64,000 nucleotides of DNA, taken from Pleodorina starrii. Lineage: Eukaryota; Chlorophyta; Chlorophyceae; Chlamydomonadales; Volvocaceae. The notes beneath the pieces were generated by a model, which saw only the letters and a program-made list of their open reading frames with translations, had not been told where the DNA came from and ran no database searches. Each line of letters begins with the position of its first letter. Positions within the stretch are counted from its first letter, which is position 1. A program made the position numbers and the translations under genes. This document shows, in pieces, positions 12,182 through 24,319 of the stretch. The DNA is taken from assembly GCA_030267565.1 (NCBI GenBank), contig BRXU01000011.1, positions 2,780,501 to 2,844,500 of the forward strand, read 5' to 3'.

Positions 12182-13347
12182 GGTGGGATGTTCATCTGCG
12201 TGTGGCTGCGCGCCGGACTCGCTCCGTCGCGCGCTTCCTGCCTGGCGCAGCCCAAGAGAGACGGCGTGTCTTTCCTGTTCTGAGCTGACCGGCGCGTCTT
12301 TGCCTTTGTTTCGTCCTGGCGGCAAAATACGCCTTGTTGGTCGAGGGTTCGTTCTCTCTCATCGCTTGCGTGTGGGGCAAGAGGAAACACCTGATGTTGA
12401 TTTGAACTACCGGTACCGTACCGGTATTGGTGGTGCGATACCGCAAAATACTGTTTTACGTGTGAAGGTGCTCGCTGCAAAAGTTGTGATTGGGGGTCGG
12501 TGACTCCTCGCTGCAGCGCTTCGCTAGGTCGTCTTGGCAGAGCCCTGAGCCAGCTCCCCCTCCCTCCCTGCCTCCCTCCCTCCCTCCCCAGCCGCCCGCC
12601 CTCCTGGAATGGCATCACGCGCGCAGAGTGGCCTCTTTTCGTCCCAAGCCCCCCGGCTGGCTTAGGCTGGCTTCTCCCAGCACGCAACCCGGCACCAAGG
12701 GCCGTTCTTGGGCCCCCACATGTGAAGCGGCGAATCATAAAACCCGGCAAATCGGTTCATTTGCAAACTTAGCAACACAACATCTGGTGTCGGTGTCGGC
12801 CCTGGAGTGCAATTGGCGTGCAGCGCCTTCCATGAAGCCTTGCACCCACCCGGGCCCCCGCCCTTCAGTGCTTCAGAAGAACACAACGGCCGAATCAGCT
12901 CTGGCCAGTGGCCACCCCCGCCGCGCTTTTGAGGGCCGCGAAGCGGGTGTGCTGGTGCCAACACAATGCGCTCTGTGCTCTGCACTCACACCCGCGGCTT
13001 TTCGCCTCCCCTTTCCTGTCTACCCACAGCTATCCGTCCGCTGCTGCACTAACCCTTCTCAACTGATGTTCGTTAGCTGCCAACCAACAACGAACAACCG
13101 ACGTTTGCGCTCCTCAAAAGCATACCGGTATATGTCGTTTGTAGGGATTTTATAGGCCACAGCTGCCAGGCGGCCAGGCAACCGGGTATCCAACCGGTGA
13201 TGTGCCGACTGACAGCAGCGCCGCTACGCGTTACCACATGCCTTCCACAGCTCTGTACCCTGTACACGTAAACATGCCAACCGACGAACCGAGGACAACC
13301 GGAAAGCAACGCGGGCATCGGCCCCGTCCAGTGATGTCGCGTCGTCG

Positions 13348-16300
13348 CTACTGGCCCCACACCACCCGCCCGCCGCTCTCCTGGCCCACACCCCCCGCGC
13401 CGTTGCCCTCCGCCCGCCACTCATCCCGGCCCGGCAGCCGCACCTCGGCGCCCTCCCCGCTCGCCAGCACACCCCAGCCGCCCCTGTTCCCCTGCGCGCC
13501 GCTTCCCGGCCCCACCAACATCACCGACCCGGGATCCTCCGCGCAAAAGCCGTGCTGCCCGTTGCCGCTGGCCTCCACACCGCCCGCGGAGGCATCCAGT
13601 CTGCCGCCATTGGAGGCGCAGAAGCCGTCTACGCCATTGCCCACCGCCCTCGCCCCCGCGCCCACCACCAACGCCGCGCCCGGCGACAGTGCCGCGAAGC
13701 CCTCATCCGCGTTTCCCGCCGCCTCGGCCACCGGCCCCAGCACCAGCCGCCCGCCGTTGTCCGCCGCAAAGCCGCGGCCGGTGTTGTCCACCGCCCTGGC
13801 GCCTGCCCCCGCGACCATCTGCGAGCCCCCCAGCGCCGCCCAGCCGGTGTTGCCATTGCCCTCCGCCACGCAGCCCTCCCCCGCGAAGAGCCCCCCGCCG
13901 CAAAGCGCCACGAAGCCGCAGCCCCCCTCTTGGCCTTCGCGGCCGTTGCGCCGCGACTCGCAGCGGCGCGCGGCAATGATGGCGCCGCCGTCCGACGCGC
14001 ACCAGCCGTGGCCGCCGTTCGCCTCCGCCACGCAGCCCTCCGCCGCCGTCAGCTCCGACCCGGAATAGGCCGCGAAGCCGCCGACCACGTTGTGCGCCGC
14101 GCGGCAGCCGGGGCCGGCGCGCAGCACTGCGCGGTCGAGGGCGGCGAAGCCCGCCCAGCCGTTCGAGTCCGCCACGCAGCCGCCGCGGGAGGCGAGCACC
14201 GCACCCGCGCCGGCGGCCAAGAAGCCGCTGAGGTCGCTGCGCCATGCCGTACAGCTGCTGGTATCCATCCGGCCACCGTTGAGGGCGGCAAAGCCGACGC
14301 CGCGGACGCTCTCCCCGCGCGCCGTGTGGAGGATGTGGTAAGCGCCGTCGCCGCCGCCGCTGCTGGCGGCGGTGCAGTGGCGCGCCGCGAGCTGGCCGCC
14401 GTCGACGGCCAGGAAGCCGGCGGTATCGGCCCGCGTCGCCGTCGCCAGCTCCGCCCGGGCGACGCTGCCGGGGCCCACCGCCGCCAGCCCGAAGCTGGGT
14501 CCATTGATTAGCTTGCAGCGACCGCCCTGGCAGCCGACCTCCACGCCACCACCCGCCAGCGCCAGAACGCAGCCGAAGCGCAACGTCGGCGTCGGCAGGG
14601 CTGCCGCGCCGGCGGCGGCGGCGGCGCCGCCACGGTCGCCGCTGCTGCCCGCCGCCGTTGCCCTGGTTGCCGCCGCCGCGCCCTTCACTGTAATCTTGCA
14701 GTTCAGCAGCGTTGCGCGGCTGCCGGCGTCGCGCACCAACACCACCGCGTCCCACTGCGGCGGCGGCGGAGGCGGAGGCGGTCCGCCGTGGGACCCGGCG
14801 GCCGCTGGCTGCGGTGGTGTTGGCGGCGCCGCTGGCGGGGCGGCGGCGAGGTGAACATTCTGGAGCACGACGTTGGCGCCGCGCTCCACCACCAGACAGC
14901 AGAGCTCGATGCCGCCGTTGCGAATTGTTAACGCGTCGCCGCCGCCGCCGCCGCCGAGGCCGCGCACGCACAGCCGGAAGCTCGCGTTGCGCGGGCTCCG
15001 AAGTGACCTACCCCCCAGGTCCAGTACGGCACCACCACCTCCGCCGCCGCCGCCGCCGCTTGTGCTTGCGAAGGGCCCCGTAGCCGCCGCCGCCGCCGCC
15101 GCTGCCGCCCTCTCGAGCCAGGTCCCCAGGTCCGCGAGGCTGTCGATGGAGATGACGCCATCGCCGCGGCCTCGAGCGCTGCGGCCCTGCTGCATGGGCT
15201 GATGCTCCGGAACCGCAGCGGCGGCGGCGGCGGCACGGATGGGCGGCACGGCGGTGCAGGGCGGCGGCACGCCCTGGATGACTCCGGTGAATTGGCCCGC
15301 GAGCGTCAGAAGCGTTGCCGCGGGGAGCTGCTGCAGCGGCATTCCACGAAAGTCGGGGATCGCGGGCGGGTTCAACCCTTGCGGCGGCGGCGGCGGCGGC
15401 GGTGGCGGCGGTGGCGGCGGTTGCGGCGCTGGGCCTGCCGCCGGTTGGTGCGTGTGCGGGTGCTGTGATGCTGCTGCTGCCGCCTGCAGATGCGGCTGCT
15501 GCGGCTGTGGTCGAGGCTGCGGCGGCGGTGGGGATGGCGGCGGCGGCGGCGGGCCTTGCTGCTGCGGCTGTTGCGGCGGCGGCGGCGGCGGGCCTTGCTG
15601 CTGCGGCTGTTGCGGCGGCGGCGGCGGCGGGCCTTGCTGCTGCAGCTGTTGCGGCGGCGGCAGCGGCGGTGTCCGCGGCTGCCGGTCGTGGTCGTGGTGC
15701 TGCTCCGAATCCGTTCCCGCCGGAAAGCCGCTGATGAGATGTCGCTGCGGCAAAGCCGTACCGGTGGCTGCGCCCTCCCCGTCTACACCGGCGGCAGCGG
15801 CGGCGGCGCCGCCGCCGCCTTGTGTTCCTCCCGATGCTGCTGCAGCTGTGCCCTCCGCCGACCGCTGACGGGCGGCACCGGCGGCGGCGGCAGCGTCGTC
15901 CCCAGACGCAACAGCGGCAATCACGTCCGCCGCGGCCTCCTCGCCGGCGGCCGCGTCCTCGACGGCCGCTGCGGCGCCGGCGCCAGCAGCAGTCACCGCA
16001 GCGCCCTCCGCCGTGGCATCGTCGGCGCCCTTGTCCGCGCGGCCCTCGGCCTCGCCCGTGTCGCCCGCCGCCGCCGCCGCCACCGTGTTGCCGCCCGTCA
16101 ATGGCCCAGCGTCACCCACGGCCACAGCGTCCGCATCGCTCCTCCCTGGTGTCGCTGCCCCCACCGCCGGTGCCGGCGCCGCCGCTGCCGCCGCTTCCTT
16201 CCCAATCTCCATCGCAGCAGCGCCCGCGTCGACGGCTGCGTCCGTGTACGGCACCGCCGCGCCGTCGGCCGGTGCATGCTCGCCGGTCGCCGTAGCCACA

Positions 16301-18131
16301 GCCTCCGTCACCATCGTCAACGTCGTCGTCCCAGTCGCTGCCGCCGCCGCCGCCGCAGTCGTCGTCCCCGCCGCCGCCATGCCTGCCGCCGACCATTGCC
16401 CGGAGACGTCAGCGATTCCGGCGGCCCGATCGTCTGCGGCGACCACAGCCGCAGCCTGCCCAGCCTCCACAGGCGGCGCAGCACGGAGCTCCGCTGCGGC
16501 CTGGTGCTGCTCGTCGGGGGCAGCGGCGGCGGCGGCGGCGGCAAGCTCCTCCTCGCCGGCGGGTTCCTCCGACTCGGACTCCGAAACCAGGTCGATTACC
16601 AGCGGCGGCTGCGGCGGCTGCGGCTGCAGTGACGAACCCGCGGCAGCTGCCGCCGTGACCGCCTCTGCGGCTGTCGTACCACCGTCACCGCCGCCGCCGC
16701 CGCTACCGCCAGCGTCGCCCGCGGCTGCCGCGCCTGCCGCTGCGGCGGCGGTGGCGGCGTTCCAGGTCGTGTCGTTGCCATTGGCGCATTTAGCGGGCGC
16801 CGCGACGAGACTTGAGCCGTGGCCGCTGCCGCAGGGGATGGGCAACTCCTCCTGCAGCCGCGCCCGCTTGCACGCCGGCTCCAACACTCCCCCGTCCTCG
16901 TCGTCATCAACCACAAACGGAGCGACAGCCGCCGGCTGCGGTGGCGGGGGCGGCGGCGCCGCCGCCGCCGGCACGCCTCCCGCGTTCGCGGCGGCCGCCG
17001 CTGCGCCAGCATCAGCAGCCTGCGTGGGCACCCCTACGGATGCCGCTGGCGCCGCTGGCGCCGCCGCTGGCGCCGCCGCCGCCGCCACGGCAGCGGCGGC
17101 AGCGGCGGCGGCAGCGGCGGCGTGGCTCTGGCCGTGCCGCTCCTCATCCGACGGATCGTCCGACTGTAGGTCGAGGTCGCAATGCAGTACCTCGGGTGGT
17201 TCCGGAGCGTGGCGCCACAGTTGGTCGTGGAGTCGCTGCTTGACTTCCGGGCAGGGCAGCAGGTCGGCCTGTGTGATGGGGTGGCCTGCGGGAGGCACCA
17301 GGCAGGCAGGCAGGCGGGAACACGGTGGGCGGGAACACGGTGGGCGCGGCGCGAGGGGGAGGGGGAGCGAGGGTGAGGAGGAGGAGAAACGAGGACGGCT
17401 TCAAGGGAGGATGCCAGGGATGCGTGGGGGAATGGGATCGCGGCGACGTGCGGCGCAGCAGCCAGCGGCGGGGTGTGCATCTGGCTGCAGGCCAGGCAAG
17501 GCAAGGCAGGCCTCGACAGCGAGCGAAGGAGGCCGACTGGCCAAGACCCGACCGACTTGTTGAGGGCCTCAAGGAGGCTGGTAATCATCACAGCGCTGCC
17601 CACCACGCCGGGGCCTGAGCCCGGGGGAAAAGCGCACCGCGAGCCCCGCAGAGTTCGGAGTATCGGAAGGTTCAAGGGTAGGTCCAAGCGGGCGGGCCTC
17701 GCTTCGCGCGGATGGACCAAGACAATAATATCTCAAAAAAGGCGCGCTGTGCTGTGCTTTGCTGCAGGCGCACCGCTAGGAGAGCGCAAGAGGGCATGGA
17801 GAGCACTTGAAGTCCGCGATACCAGTCAGCGGCCCCGCGCCCCGAAGGTTGGATGGACCGCACAAAACTGAACAAATCGCACCAAATACGGTAGTATGTG
17901 CCTTCGTAATTTACCTGTCCGGAAGCTGCGGCCGTGCCTCCGGACGTAGGCCTCAAGCGTGGGGCGGTCATAGAAGACGCCGGGCTCTCCTCGAATGCAG
18001 GCGGGCTCCTCAATCACCCGCCGCGATATCGCGCAAACAAACTCGGCTGGCACGGTCAGCTGAACGTAGACAGCTTGCTGTGGCTCTTGCTGTCCCTGCT
18101 GGTTTGGTTGCTGCTGCTGAGGGGCTGCCAT
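13348..18131 (-). CDS. U-box protein with C-terminal right-handed beta-helix-like repeats
   Basis: Two exons, 17915-18131 and 13348-17285, 1,384 residues. The 629-nt intron splits a U-box: FVCAISRRVIEEP, GVFYDRPTLEAYV, then RTG joined to HPITQADLLPCPEVKQRL and W. U-boxes recruit E2 enzymes, so a ubiquitin-ligase role is likely. Residues ~110-780 are acidic Ala/Gly/Pro low complexity, including three copies of a 13-residue unit QQPQQQGPPPPPP (near 15545-15665). From ~785 (ISIDSLADLGTWLE, LDLGGRSL, LTIRNGGIELC) to the end runs a beta-helix-like domain. It closes with about 14 repeats of ~24 residues of the type GFxAxxGGxLxAGxGCxAxxNG. Start chosen at ATG 18131 (MAAPQQQQ); an in-frame ATG-like codon upstream at 18209 would add 26 residues. 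The domain pairing recalls the F-box/beta-helix protein FBXO11, with a U-box in place of the F-box. Substrate unknown. Confidence 0.85.
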
Positions 18132-18209
18132 TTGAGCTTCGCCAGGAATGTCGTTTGTCTCAACAAAGGAACTTTTGAAGATGCCCCATATATGATATAC
18201 CACTACCAA

Positions 18210-18552
18210 CTCATCACCCGCACGGCGTTTCGGTTGCTAGCCTCGGGAGCATCGCGCCAAGGACGACCCGCGGGTCGGTGTCACCGTTACGCACTCATGC
18301 GCGCACGCGGCGTTTATTTTCCCGGCGGGGGACGCTGTGTGCGCCGCGCGCGCATGTGGGTCAGTGCCGCAGGATCTCACTCCAATGCGATGGCGTGGCC
18401 GGCGCAATCATACAGTGACCGCCCGCGCTTTTGGGTTTCTCAAGAGCTGCGAAGCCGCACTCGCGCACGTCCGACGCTCCGGCCAGCGGCCACCATTCGG
18501 TTATATCATGCTCGCTTTGGAAAGTTTGCCACATCAGCACATCTTCAATTCT
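18210..18552. promoter_or_regulatory. Upstream region of the U-box gene
   Basis: Unique sequence between the U-box start and the satellite. It should hold the U-box promoter; no clear TATA box or other element was recognised. Confidence 0.35.
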
Positions 18553-21500
18553 CCATGGGTCAGCCCCATGGGTTAGCCCCATGGGTCAGCCCCACGGCCC
18601 AGCCCCACGGCCCAGCCCCAGGGGTCAGCCCCATGGTTTAGCCCCACGGGTCGGCCCCACAGGTCAGCCCCACGGGTCGGCCCCACGGCCAGCCCCACGG
18701 CCCAGCCCCATGGGTCAGCCCCATGGGTCAGCCCCATGGGTCAGCCCCATGGGTTAGCCCCACGGGTCAGCCCCACGGCCCAGCCCCACGGGTCAGCCCC
18801 ACGGCCGAGCCACACGGCCCAGCCCCACGGGTCAGCCCCATGGGTCAGCCCCATGGCCCAGCCTCATGGGTCAGCCCCATGGGTCAGCCCCATGGGTCAG
18901 CCCCATGGGTCAGCCCCATGGCCCAGCCCCACGGGTCAGCCCCATGGGTCAGCCCCACGTCCCAGCCCCACGGGTCAGCCCCATGGGTCAGCCCCATGGC
19001 CCAGTCCCACGGCCCAGCCCCACGGCCCAGCTCCACGGCCCAGCCCCATGGGCCAGCCCACCGGGTCAACCCCACGTCCCAACCCCACGGGTCGGCCCCA
19101 CGGCCCAGCCCCATGGGTCAGCCCCATGGTTTAGCCCCACGGCCCAGCCCCACGGCCCAGCCCCACGGCCCAGCCCAATGGGTCAGCCCCAAGGGTCAGC
19201 CCCACGGCCCAGCCCCACGGCCCAGCCCCACGGCCCAGCCCCATGGGCCAGCCCACCGGGTCAACCCCACGTCCCAACCCCACGGGTCGGCCCCACGGCC
19301 CAGCCCCACGGGTCAGCCCCATGGGTCAGCCCCACGTCCCAGCCCCACGGGTTAGCCCCACGGCCCAGCCCAATGGGTCAGCCCCACGGGTCAGCCCCAC
19401 GGGTCAGCCCCATGGGTCAGCCCCATGGCCCAGCCCCACGGGTCAGCCCCATGGGTCAGCCCCACGTCCCAGCCCCACGGGTTAGCCCCACGGCCCAGCC
19501 CAATGGGTCAGCCCCAAGGGTCAGCCCCACGGGTCAGCCCCACGGGTCAGCCCCAAGGGTCAGCCCCAAGGGTCAGCCCCAAGGGTCAGCCCCAAGGGTC
19601 AGCCCCACGGGTCAGCCCCACGGCCCAGTCCCACGGCCCAGCCCCACGGCCCAGCTCCACGGCCCAGCCCCATGGGCCAGCCCACCGGGTCAACCCCACG
19701 TCCCAACCCCACGGGTCGGCCCCACGGCCCAGCCCCATGGGTCAGCTCCATGGTTTAGCCCCACGGCCCAGCCCCACGGCCCAGCCCCACGGCCCAGCCC
19801 AATGGGTCAGCCCCAAGGGTCAGCCCCACGGCCCAGCCCCACGGCCCTGCTCCACGGCCCAGCCCCATGGGCCAGCCCACCGGGTCAACCCCACGTCCCA
19901 ACCCCACGGGTCGGCCCCACGGCCCAGCCCCACGGGTCAGCCCCATGGGTCAGCCCCACGTCCCAGCCCCACGGGTTAGCCCCACGGCCCAGCCCAATGG
20001 GTCAGCCCCACGGGTCAGCCCCACGGGTCAGCCCCACGGGTCAGCCCCATGGGTCAGCCCCATGGCCCAGCCCCACGGGTCAGCCCCATGGGTCAGCCCC
20101 ACGTCCCAGCCCCACGGGTTAGCCCCACGGCCCAGCCCAATGGGTCAGCCCCAAGGGTCAGCCCCACGGGTCAGCCCCACGGGTCAGCCCCAAGGGTCAG
20201 CCCCAAGGGTCAGCCCCACGTCCCAGCCCCACGGGTTAGCCCCACGGCCCAGCCCAATGGGTCAGCCCCAAGGGTCAGCCCCACGGGTCAGCCCCACGGG
20301 TCAGCCCCAAGGGTCAGCCCCACGGGTCAGCCCCAAGGGTCAGCCCCACGGGTCAGCCCCACGGCCCAGCCCCACGGCCCAGCCCCACGGCCCAGCTCCA
20401 CGGCCCAGCCCCATGGGCCAGCCCACCGGGTCAACCCCACGTCCCAACCCCACGGGTCGGCCCCACGGCCCAGCCCCATGGGTCAGCCCCATGGTTTAGC
20501 CCCACGGCCCAGCCCCACGGCCCAGCCCCACGGCCCAGCCCAATGGGTCAGCCCCAAGGGTCAGCCCCACGGCCCAGCCCCACGGCCCAGCCCCACGGCC
20601 CAGCCCCATGGGCCAGCCCACCGGGTCAACCCCACGTCCCAACCCCACGGGTCGGCCCCACGGCCCAGCCCCACGGGTCAGCCCCATGGGTCAGCCCCAC
20701 GTCCCAGCCCCACGGGTTAGCCCCACGGCCCAGCCCAATGGGTCAGCCCCACGGGTCAGCCCCACGGGTCAGCCCCATGGGTCAGCCCCATGGCCCAGCC
20801 CCACGGGTCAGCCCCATGGGTCAGCCCCACGTCCCAGCCCCACGGGTTAGCCCCACGGCCCAGCCCAATGGGTCAGCCCCAAGGGTCAGCCCCACGGGTC
20901 AGCCCCACGGGTCAGCCCCAAGGGTCAGCCCCAAGGGTCAGCCCCAAGGGTCAGCCCCAAGGGTCAGCCCCACGGGTCAGCCCCACGGCCCAGTCCCACG
21001 GCCCAGCCCCACGGCCCAGCTCCACGGCCCAGCCCCATGGGCCAGCCCACCGGGTCAACCCCACGTCCCAACCCCACGGGTCGGCCCCACGGCCCAGCCC
21101 CATGGGTCAGCTCCATGGTTTAGCCCCACGGCCCAGCCCCACGGCCCAGCCCCACGGCCCAGCCCAATGGGTCAGCCCCAAGGGTCAGCCCCACGGCCCA
21201 GCCCCACGGCCCTGCTCCACGGCCCAGCCCCATGGGCCAGCCCACCGGGTCAACCCCACGTCCCAACCCCACGGGTCGGCCCCACGGCCCAGCCCCACGG
21301 GTCAGCCCCATGGGTCAGCCCCACGTCCCAGCCCCACGGGTTAGCCCCACGGCCCAGCCCAATGGGTCAGCCCCACGGGTCAGCCCCACGGGTCAGCCCC
21401 ACGGGTCAGCCCCATGGGTCAGCCCCATGGCCCAGCCCCACGGGTCAGCCCCATGGGTCAGCCCCACGTCCCAGCCCCACGGGTTAGCCCCACGGCCCAG

Positions 21501-21910
21501 CCCAATGGGTCAGCCCCAAGGGTCAGCCCCACGGGTCAGCCCCACGGGTCAGCCCCAAGGGTCAGCCCCAAGGGTCAGCCCCACGGCCCAGCCCCAAGGG
21601 TCAGCCCCACGGCCCAGCCCCACGGCCCAGTCCCAAGGGTCAGCCCCACGGCCCAGCCCCACGGCCCAGTCCCAAGGGTCAGCCCCACGGCCCAGCCCCA
21701 CGGCCCAGCCCCACGGTCCAGCCCCACGGCCCAACCCCACGGGTCAGCCCCATGGGTCAGCCCCACGGGTCAGCCCCACGTCCCAACCCCACGGGTCCGC
21801 CCCACGGCCCAGCCCCACGGGTCAGCCCAACGGCCCAGCCCCATGGCCCAGCCCTACGGCCGAGCCACACGGCCAAGCCCCACGGGTCAGCCCCACGGCC
21901 CATCCCCATG
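18553..21910. repeat. 13-bp satellite with higher-order repeat structure
   Basis: About 258 head-to-tail copies of a 13-bp unit, CAGCCCCACGGGT. Variation is concentrated at one position (C/T/A in CCCCAYGG) and at the last two bases (GT or CC). Rare marker variants (ATGGGCCAGCCCACC) fall at 19048, 19243, 19672, 19867, 20413, 20608, 21037 and 21232, giving spacings 195, 429, 195, 546, 195, 429, 195, all multiples of 13. The block from about 19,010 to 20,215 recurs 1,365 bp later. Each unit contains GGG-TCAG-CCC and, in the T variant, CCCATGGG, both self-complementary. Confidence 0.97.
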
Positions 21911-23325
21911 ATAGGTATACCCCGCCAGGATATTATACCTTCCAACTCCCTCTGCTTAGGGTTCCCGAGTCGGATGTGCATTTTGCTAGCGTAACCCCGT
22001 CCCGTGGCCTGAGACTGCGATCCATAATGGGCTTCCCCCATATTCGGGGTCCTTTCGCGGTGTAGAGTGGGCGCTGCGTGCACGTGTTTGTACGGTACAC
22101 TTGTACGACAACGCGCCTTTCCTTCGGCCTCTATCTTTCTCTCTTTTGGTCACGCAGGGTTCATAAAGCTACCTAATTCGCTGCTCTTGCGGCTAGGTGC
22201 CGTACGCTGGTATGGTTACACGCGACGACGCGAGGCGATGGACGATCGACCGCGGCGTTGAGGGCCCCGCACTCGGTTACCGGTCCGTCCGTCCGTCCAC
22301 AAGCTGCACCTCCACCTCCGAACCTCCGCCTCCACCATCCACCGTCACAAGAAAACGTCGTGCTGCAGTACAGCCGCGCATGTAATTATTAATACATGCG
22401 AAAGCCCTGCCTCGCCCTGCGTCGTTGACGGTTGACCAAAGCGAATACACCGAACCTCGAAGGGCATCCGGCAGCCAAAGCCAGCAAAGCGGCAACAAGG
22501 CCTCCGGCCGTCAGCCTCGCAGTCACTCCCGCTAGGGCAATAATAATAACACCAATAATAATATTATTAATAATAATAATTAACAGAAGGATTGAGCTCA
22601 CGCGTCCCGGGCCGGGAATTTCGAGCACTACAGATAGGGCAAAAACGATACAGATAGGATACCGCTGCAATGCGCTGGCCAAACAAGCAAGTGCCCCCCC
22701 ACCGCCGAACCCCTTACCGTCCTTCAAACCCTCCTTCCTTCTTGAGACACGAACAGCGCCGGTGGTTGGTTGAACAGCCAACCGCAGCAACGAACAACGA
22801 CTACCGACCGCCAGTTGGGTCGCCAGTGAGCGGCCAACGTGTCCCGTCCCAACTCCCATCTCCCAGGGCCAGAGGGTCTCCCCTCTCCCGCGAAGCTGAC
22901 GCGCAGCGCACACAGAGAGGCAACGCACGCTTCGCTCATCGGATGCGATCCAGTCCTGTCGAGAAACGTGTGATAATGGGTTTCCTGATTTGGTTCTTCC
23001 AATAATTCGTCCAATGGGTCACAAATGCGCAAAAAAGGGTAAATCACAGCACTTTCGGGGCAGCGCTGGTGTCTGGCAGATGCCGACAAGTGGTCAAGGA
23101 CACGTGGACACGTGGACACGCGGCGTGGCGTGGTCAGGTCAGGGCAGGGCAGGGCAGGGCAGCTCTTCCGAGAAACAAGGAACGAACGGATACACAGCAA
23201 TAAACACAACAAATACTGGTAATACAACCGAAACGCCCCACAACTGTGTGAAAAGTACAACGAGCGTACCACAAACGTGCTGACTAATCATTACATAACT
23301 ATAAACGCTGAACGACGCTGAGTCA
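21911..23325. other. Intergenic region right of the satellite
   Basis: Unique DNA with an AT-rich microsatellite of ATT/AAT units at 22538-22583, unusual in this GC-rich setting. No supported gene. Confidence 0.55.
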
Positions 23326-24089
23326 TCACGCCACCGACTGGACCATGCGGGCGAGGTTGATGGAGCTCCTCAGAATACCCTCCGTGATGGCCAGCAGACC
23401 GTCGTCCACGCCGCCGCGAAACACGTACGGCATCAGGTACCTGCCGTACATTCGTACCACACGTTTTGCACCAGGCGCGGTGTGCCGCGGGTGGCCGTAC
23501 GATGTATGACTGTGTTGAATCTGTGCCATTGTGATCGATGGGCGATGGGGGTGTAATAGCGAAGTGTGTGTATGTGCCTGTCTGCGTGCGTGTGTGCGTG
23601 TGTGCGTGTGTGCATAATTATATAACCACCTTCGACTTCCAAGTTTTGTTCCACATACCGGTACGTCAGCAGCATGCAGTTGGCTTGCTCACCTGTTCAG
23701 GTTCCTGGACTGGTCCAGGGCGCGCCTTAGCCACTTGGCTGCCTGCTTCTGGACCTCGAAGCAGCTGCGGCGGGGTTCAGTGGCATGTATGTCCGATCGG
23801 GTAGTAAGAAAGGAAAAAGGCACAGCAGCGAAGGGACATCTACCGGTATGAGCAATCGGGTTAAGGGTCCAGGGCGGCGGTGCATGGAGGGTCAAGACCC
23901 GTGAGGGAGCAGAACGAAGGCGCACTTATGGCGAGCCGAGCCGAGCTAACGAAGGCAGACGCGAGAGGGGAGGCGGCGATGTGGCGGGGCGGCGAGGGGC
24001 GCAGAGCCGCAGACGTGGATTTACGATGGCCGCAGCGGCATCAGCACTTCAGCAGCGGCAGCGGCAGCGCAGCCATCAGCAGCGGGCAT
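23326..24089 (-). CDS. Small hypothetical protein (83 residues), uncertain model
   Basis: Exons 24025-24089, 23693-23764 and 23326-23440 join in phase from an ATG to a TGA. The last two exons look real: FEVQKQAAKWLRRALDQS and YLMPYVFRGGVDDGLLAIT, ending NLARMVQSVA. The last stretch faintly resembles the C-terminus of TPM-type domains, but the bulk of such a domain is absent. The first exon (MPAADGCAAAA) is weak. A TGTAA on this strand (23291-23295) lies 31 bases after the stop, supporting the 3' end. Alternatively the two good exons are the true end of the upstream gene at 24,320-26,837. Confidence 0.4.
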
Positions 24090-24319
24090 CAGCAGGCCCC
24101 TCAAGTTTCGGAGCAGCCCCGTGCTGCCTGGACGAGCCAGCTGGCCGCCCTGCCCACACACACCACACACATCACACACACGCATGCACATTCACACCAC
24201 CCGCTGCACCCAAGGCCAGCTTCCCCGTGGTTCAGTTTCGCGGTGTTCCACGGACAAGGCGGTATTTCGTGTTTCCTGCGCTTCGATGCGGTGCGGTGCG
24301 GTGCAGTCCGGTGCGCGCC

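Larger units (their letters stand above)
10434..13347. other. Convergent intergenic region, no supported gene
   Basis: Holds the 3' ends of the MLO (+) and U-box (-) genes. Contents seen: the GGT array; TACCGGTA at 10831, 12138, 12408, 12419 and 13123; a CAGATC/CAGATT-rich stretch at 11527-11567; and dispersed-element copy 3. Open frames here show no recognisable motif. Confidence 0.6.

Noticed and set aside
16013..17563. Long plus-strand open frame (over 500 codons) opposite the U-box gene
   Set aside because: It is an Ala/Ser/Pro-rich shadow of the GCC/GGC-rich minus-strand exon. No domain, and the minus strand explains the sequence fully.
18553..21910. CRISPR array
   Set aside because: Repeats are directly adjacent 13-mers without unique spacers, in a eukaryotic setting: a satellite, not a CRISPR.
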